The notes beneath the pieces are model-generated. The model was not told the DNA's origin. It made no database searches and saw nothing but the letters and a program-made list of their open reading frames with translations. A stretch of 64,000 nt of DNA from Lysobacter sp. BMK333-48F3 (GTDB taxonomy: Bacteria > Pseudomonadota > Gammaproteobacteria > Xanthomonadales > Xanthomonadaceae), in the NCBI RefSeq assembly GCF_019733395.1, contig NZ_JAIHOO010000001.1, forward strand, positions 744,001-808,000. The letters run 5' to 3'. Of the stretch, positions 60,722 to 64,000 are shown in pieces. Position 1 is the stretch's first letter, and each line of letters opens with the position of its first letter. The position numbers and the translations under genes are program-made.

Positions 60722-61594
60722 TCAGCCGGCGAAGTAGCCGGAGCGATCGAGATCGGCGAGCAAGCCCGGGCCGCCCGGCTGCCAGCCGAGCGATGCGCGG
60801 GTGCGCGCGCTGCAGGCGGCCATGTCCGCGGCGGCGAAATCGGCGAACCAGCCGAAGTGCTCGCGCTCGCGCGATTCGACCGGCAGGCCGAGCCCGCGGC
60901 CGATCGCCTCGGCGATGGTCTTGAACGGCAGGCCCTCTTCCGCGACCGCGTGATAGACCGGCTCGCTCGCTCCTTGTTCCAACGCCAGCCGGTACAGGCG
61001 CGCCGCATCCCGGCGATGCACGCCGCCCCAGCGGTTCGCGCCCTCGCCCAGGTACGCCGACACGCCCTTCTCGCGCGCCAACCGGATCAGCAACGGCACG
61101 AAACCGTAGTCGCCCCGGCCGTGCACCGACGGCGCCAGCCGCACCGTCGCCGCGCGCACGCCGCGTTCGGCCAAGGCCCTGGCGGCGGTTTCGGACTGCC
61201 GCGGCGCCGAGGCCTGCGGCAGGTCGCTCTCGCTGGCGGCGCGGCCTTGCGCGATCCGCGCCAGGCCCGAGGTGACCAGCAGCGGGCGTTGCGTGCCCTG
61301 CAACGCGCCGCCCAGGGTTTCGATCGCGCGCCGGTCCTGCTCGGCATTGGCCGCGAACCTGGAAAAATCGTGATCGAAGGCGGTGTGGACCACCGCGTCC
61401 GCCGTCGACGCCGCGCTGCGCAAGGCCGCGTGGTCGTCGAGCGTGGCCCGGAGCACACCGGCCCCGGTCGCGGCCAACGCGGCCGCCTTGTCGTCGCTGC
61501 GGGCCAGGCCGGTGACCCGGTGGCCGCAGCGCAACAGCTCTTCGACCACGGCCGAGCCGACCCAGCCGGTGGCGCCGGTTACGAATACATGCAT
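60722..61594 (-). CDS. NAD-dependent epimerase/dehydratase (extended SDR)
   Basis: 290 aa. Rossmann motif VFVTGATGWVGSAVVEELLR, an SGLARIAQG segment replacing the usual Ser region, and RLAPSVHGRGDYGFVPLL then RRDAARLYRLALEQG. The canonical YxxxK is not clear, as in atypical SDRs. It is downstream of the O-methyltransferase on the same strand (97-bp gap); the two and the TetR may form a stress or detoxification unit. Substrate unknown. Confidence 0.88.
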   Translation of the reverse strand: MHVFVTGATGWVGSAVVEELLRCGHRVTGLARSDDKAAALAATGAGVLRATLDDHAALRSAASTADAVVHTAFDHDFSRFAANAEQDRRAIETLGGALQGTQRPLLVTSGLARIAQGRAASESDLPQASAPRQSETAARALAERGVRAATVRLAPSVHGRGDYGFVPLLIRLAREKGVSAYLGEGANRWGGVHRRDAARLYRLALEQGASEPVYHAVAEEGLPFKTIAEAIGRGLGLPVESREREHFGWFADFAAADMAACSARTRASLGWQPGGPGLLADLDRSGYFAG

Positions 61595-61691
61595 GGTGGA
61601 ATCTCCTGGATCGTCGCTCGGATCGCTGCGGATCCGGCGACATGCGCTTCAAGTCGAGTCGCTTCGCCGCGTCGCGAAGGGCTCTGCGGTT

Positions 61692-62357
61692 TCAACCGAG
61701 CTTCATGCTCAGTTCGACGTCGTCGCCGAACGGCGTGGACAGGTAGCCGCTCGCGGGCGCGCGCACTCGCGCCAGGTAGTCCGGGCTGTAGTCGGCGTTG
61801 TCGGCGACGATCAGCGCGCCCGGCCGCAGGCGGTTTTCCACCAGGGCCAGGATCTGCGGATACAGGCCCTTGGCGCCATCGAGCAGCAACAGGTCGATCG
61901 TCTCGGGAAGATCGTCGGCCAGCGTCTGCAGCGCGTCGCCGACCCGGATTTCCACCAGATCGGCGACTGCGCCGCTGATCAGGTTCTCCTGCGCGCGCGC
62001 CACCTTGGACGGCTCGAACTCGGTGGTGATCAGGCGCCCGCCGCCGTTGTCGCGCAGGGCCGCGGCCAGGTGCAGGGTGGAGATGCCGAACGAGGTGCCG
62101 AACTCGACGATCGTGCGCGCGCCGCAAGCGCGCGCCAGCATGTACAGCAGGGCGCCGGTTTCCCGCGACACCGGCAGGGCCAGGTCCTTCATCCGCCCGT
62201 AGTAGTCCAGGTATTCGGTCTTGCTTTGCATCAGCCGCGTGCGCTCCTCGCGCGAGATGCCGGCCAGCGCGGGGCTGGCGGCCGAGGGGGCGGCCTCGGC
62301 CTGGGCGAACAGGCGATCCAGCAAGGGAGCGATAGGGGTCGAAGTCAGGGTCGTCAT
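61692..62357 (-). CDS. O-methyltransferase (COMT/CCoAOMT-like)
   Basis: 221 aa. SAM motifs: IVEFGTSFGISTLHLAAALR, LITTEFEPSKVARAQENL, and the metal/substrate strand ETIDLLLLDGAKGLYPQILA followed by ALIVADNADY. The pattern is that of cation-dependent catechol-type O-methyltransferases. Divergent from a TetR regulator gene, with a perfect operator-like inverted repeat between; followed by an epimerase-like gene. Substrate unknown. Confidence 0.9.
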   Translation of the reverse strand: MTTLTSTPIAPLLDRLFAQAEAAPSAASPALAGISREERTRLMQSKTEYLDYYGRMKDLALPVSRETGALLYMLARACGARTIVEFGTSFGISTLHLAAALRDNGGGRLITTEFEPSKVARAQENLISGAVADLVEIRVGDALQTLADDLPETIDLLLLDGAKGLYPQILALVENRLRPGALIVADNADYSPDYLARVRAPASGYLSTPFGDDVELSMKLG

Positions 62358-62394
62358 GTGGGGATTTCCAGTAGAAATGCGCGAATCGTTGCGC

Positions 62395-62417
62395 CGGATT
62401 AGAATGCGACTAATCCG
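62395..62417. promoter_or_regulatory. Perfect inverted repeat, TetR operator candidate
   Basis: CGGATTAG, 7-base spacer, CTAATCCG: perfect 8-bp arms, 38 bp from the O-methyltransferase start and 33 bp from the tetR start. Symmetry and placement are as expected for a repressor controlling both divergent genes. Confidence 0.7.
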
Positions 62418-62449
62418 TCAGGTTCGCTATTCGCATTGCAGGCGCCGTC

Positions 62450-63082
62450 ATGACCGACCAGCGAAAACCCAAGATTTCCCTGCGAAAACAGCCCAAACAG
62501 GCGCGCTCGAACGAGCTGATCGCGATCATTCTCGAAGCGGCAGTTCAGGTTTTGCAGAAGGAAGGCGCGCAGCGCTTCACCACCGCGCGGGTGGCGGAGA
62601 AGGCCGGCGTCAGCGTCGGTTCGCTGTACCAGTACTTCCCGAACAAGGCCGCGATCCTGTTCCGCCTGCAGAGCGACGAATGGCGGCAGACCGCCGAACT
62701 GTGGAGCGGCATCCTCGCCGATATCGAAAGGCCGCCGCTCGAGCGCTTGCGCGTCCTGACCCACGCCTTCATCCGTTCCGAATGCGACGAGGCCCAGGTG
62801 CGCGTCGCGCTCGACGACGCCGCGCCGCTGTATCGCGACGCGCCCGAAGCCTTGGACGCAAGAGCCTCGGGCGAGCGCGCCTTCGAAACCTTCATGCGCG
62901 AGGCCCTGCCCGATGCTGCGGGGCCGACCCGCGCAGTGGCCGGCGAACTGATTACGACCACGCTCAGCGCGGTCGGCAAGAGTTTCTCCGAAAGCCCGCG
63001 TACGGCCGCGGAAATCGAGGCCTATGCCGAAGCGATGGCGGATATGTTTTGCGCGTACCTCAAGCGGCTTGGGAATTGCTGA
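62450..63082 (+). CDS. TetR-family transcriptional regulator
   Basis: 210 aa. A basic N-terminus (RKPKISLRKQPKQARS) precedes the helix-turn-helix: IILEAAVQVLQKEGAQRFTT, then ARVAEKAGVSVGSLYQYFPN. The C-terminal helical domain resembles the AcrR-type C-terminal domain. It should repress the divergent O-methyltransferase-epimerase pair through the inverted repeat at 62395-62417. Inducer unknown. Confidence 0.92.
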   Translation: MTDQRKPKISLRKQPKQARSNELIAIILEAAVQVLQKEGAQRFTTARVAEKAGVSVGSLYQYFPNKAAILFRLQSDEWRQTAELWSGILADIERPPLERLRVLTHAFIRSECDEAQVRVALDDAAPLYRDAPEALDARASGERAFETFMREALPDAAGPTRAVAGELITTTLSAVGKSFSESPRTAAEIEAYAEAMADMFCAYLKRLGNC

Positions 63083-63371
63083 AACGAGCCGGGACGGCGG
63101 CCGGAAAACACCCGCAGGCTGCCCGCAGGCTTGCCCGAAGGCCGGCCCGCCGGCCGCGGCCGGCCGCCCCCGAGCCCCATCGTCCGACCGGCGCCATCCG
63201 CGCTGCGCGCCGACGCCGAAACGGCGATTCTCGCGCTCAAAGACGGGCGTTCGCCCCTCGAAAACGGCGATTCGTCCCTTACCGCCATCGTCGCCGCCTC
63301 GAGCTGCAACCGACCGCGACGCCCCCGTATCTGCTTGATCGCACCGCTTACCAGCGACCAAGGAGAACCTC

Positions 63372-64000
63372 ATGCGCAGTACCCCCGCCTTTGCCGGGCT
63401 TGCACTTGCACTTCTGTCGTACGCCTTCCCCAGCCTGGCGCGCGAGTCGCCACGCTCGCACGTGGAAGGCGTGGCGAGCGCAATCGAACAGAACTACTTC
63501 GATGAGAGGCGGGCCAAGCAGATCTCGACCGGGCTGCGCGGCGCGGCGGCGAAGGGCGAGTTCGACAAGCTCACCGACAAACGCGAACTCGCGTCCGCGT
63601 TGACCATCAAGCTGGAGCCGTTCGACCGGCACTTCCGCGTGGGCTGGACGGACGCACCGCGCGAGCAGCCGGCAGCGGACAGCCCGGTGATATCGCCGGC
63701 GCAATCGCAGGCCAAGCACCGTCGCGGCAACTACGGTGTGCGTCGCGCTGAAGTGTTGTCCGGCAACATCGGCTATATCGATCTGCGCGGGTTCGCGCCG
63801 TTCGAGTTCGGCGTCGCCGGGCAGCCCGAGCGCCAGGCCATCGAAGCGGCATTGCAGTTGCTCGCCGGCACCGACGCGCTGATCATCGATCTGCGCGACA
63901 ACGGCGGCGGCGCGCCGCAGATGGTCGGTTACCTCAGCAGCGCCTTCGTCAAGAAGGACGCGGACATCTTCAATACCTTCCATGGCCGCGACCGCACGAT
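63372..64000 (+). CDS. S41-family peptidase (3' end cut by window edge)
   Basis: 209 codons visible from ATG 63372 (AAGGAGAA upstream). Signal peptide MRSTPAFAGLALALLSYAFP then SLARES. An N-terminal helical region (HVEGVASAIEQNYFDERRAK; LASALTIKLEPFDRHFRVGW) resembles the retinol-binding-protein-like S41 group, and the core begins at GNIGYIDLRGFAPF and ALIIDLRDNGGGAPQMVGYL. The catalytic serine region lies beyond the window. A periplasmic or secreted serine protease is likely. Confidence 0.85.
   Translation, partial: MRSTPAFAGLALALLSYAFPSLARESPRSHVEGVASAIEQNYFDERRAKQISTGLRGAAAKGEFDKLTDKRELASALTIKLEPFDRHFRVGWTDAPREQPAADSPVISPAQSQAKHRRGNYGVRRAEVLSGNIGYIDLRGFAPFEFGVAGQPERQAIEAALQLLAGTDALIIDLRDNGGGAPQMVGYLSSAFVKKDADIFNTFHGRDRT

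Overview
The window is high-GC chromosomal DNA (72% in a counted 60-base line inside the sugar cluster). It looks like a Lysobacter-type member of the Xanthomonadaceae. The pointers are two proteins with tails resembling the secretion domain (XVIPCD) of Xanthomonadales type IV secretion effectors, a Tat-exported L2-like class A beta-lactamase, FabR/DesT-type desaturase control, and several families of dispersed hairpin repeats in the gaps. The genus is inferred from gene content and was not tested by comparison. No rRNA, tRNA, CRISPR array, transposase or phage gene was seen.

Layout. 1-10.3 kb is a mosaic of small regulator/enzyme pairs: LysR with a glutathione S-transferase (GST), a DesT/FabR-like repressor divergent from a ferredoxin reductase-desaturase operon, an ATP-grasp gene with a small unknown, a GST-ArsR-SRPBCC operon, and a secreted cyclase-type hydrolase behind a LysR gene. 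10.4-14.9 kb holds an unknown secreted protein and a probable T4SS effector/immunity pair. 14.9-23.3 kb carries an M28 peptidase, a GFA enzyme next to an HxlR regulator, the beta-lactamase, a beta-propeller/M23-like fusion, a GNAT acetyltransferase and a GST, separated by repeats.

23.4-43.5 kb is a Wzx/Wzy-type polysaccharide locus. It has an outer-membrane export lipoprotein (Wza, opposite strand), a tyrosine phosphatase/kinase pair (Wzb/Wzc), an unusual single gene joining a WecA-like sugar-phosphate transferase to a WecB epimerase, WecC, a flippase, two hexapeptide acetyltransferases, a polymerase, two glycosyltransferases, a two-domain oxidoreductase, a heparinase-like protein and a YdcF-like protein. 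It should make a ManNAcA-containing surface polymer or exopolysaccharide.

43.9-46.7 kb is the most distinctive part: a three-gene operon of a cyclodipeptide synthase, a cytochrome P450 with an altered I-helix, and a SAM methyltransferase. It should make a methylated, oxidised or coupled diketopiperazine that cannot be named from sequence. A 15-bp tandem repeat follows it.

46.7-64 kb has an M23 peptidase, a nitrosative-stress module (NsrR, truncated haemoglobin, flavohaemoglobin, with two candidate NsrR sites), a DUF2235/Tle1-like lipase with an effector-like tail, an Rrf2 regulator facing a thioredoxin reductase-like enzyme, small secreted or membrane proteins, a CPBP protease, tandem paralogues with a nuclease-like motif, a UDG-like protein, and a TetR regulator facing an O-methyltransferase with an epimerase downstream. 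It ends inside an S41 peptidase gene.
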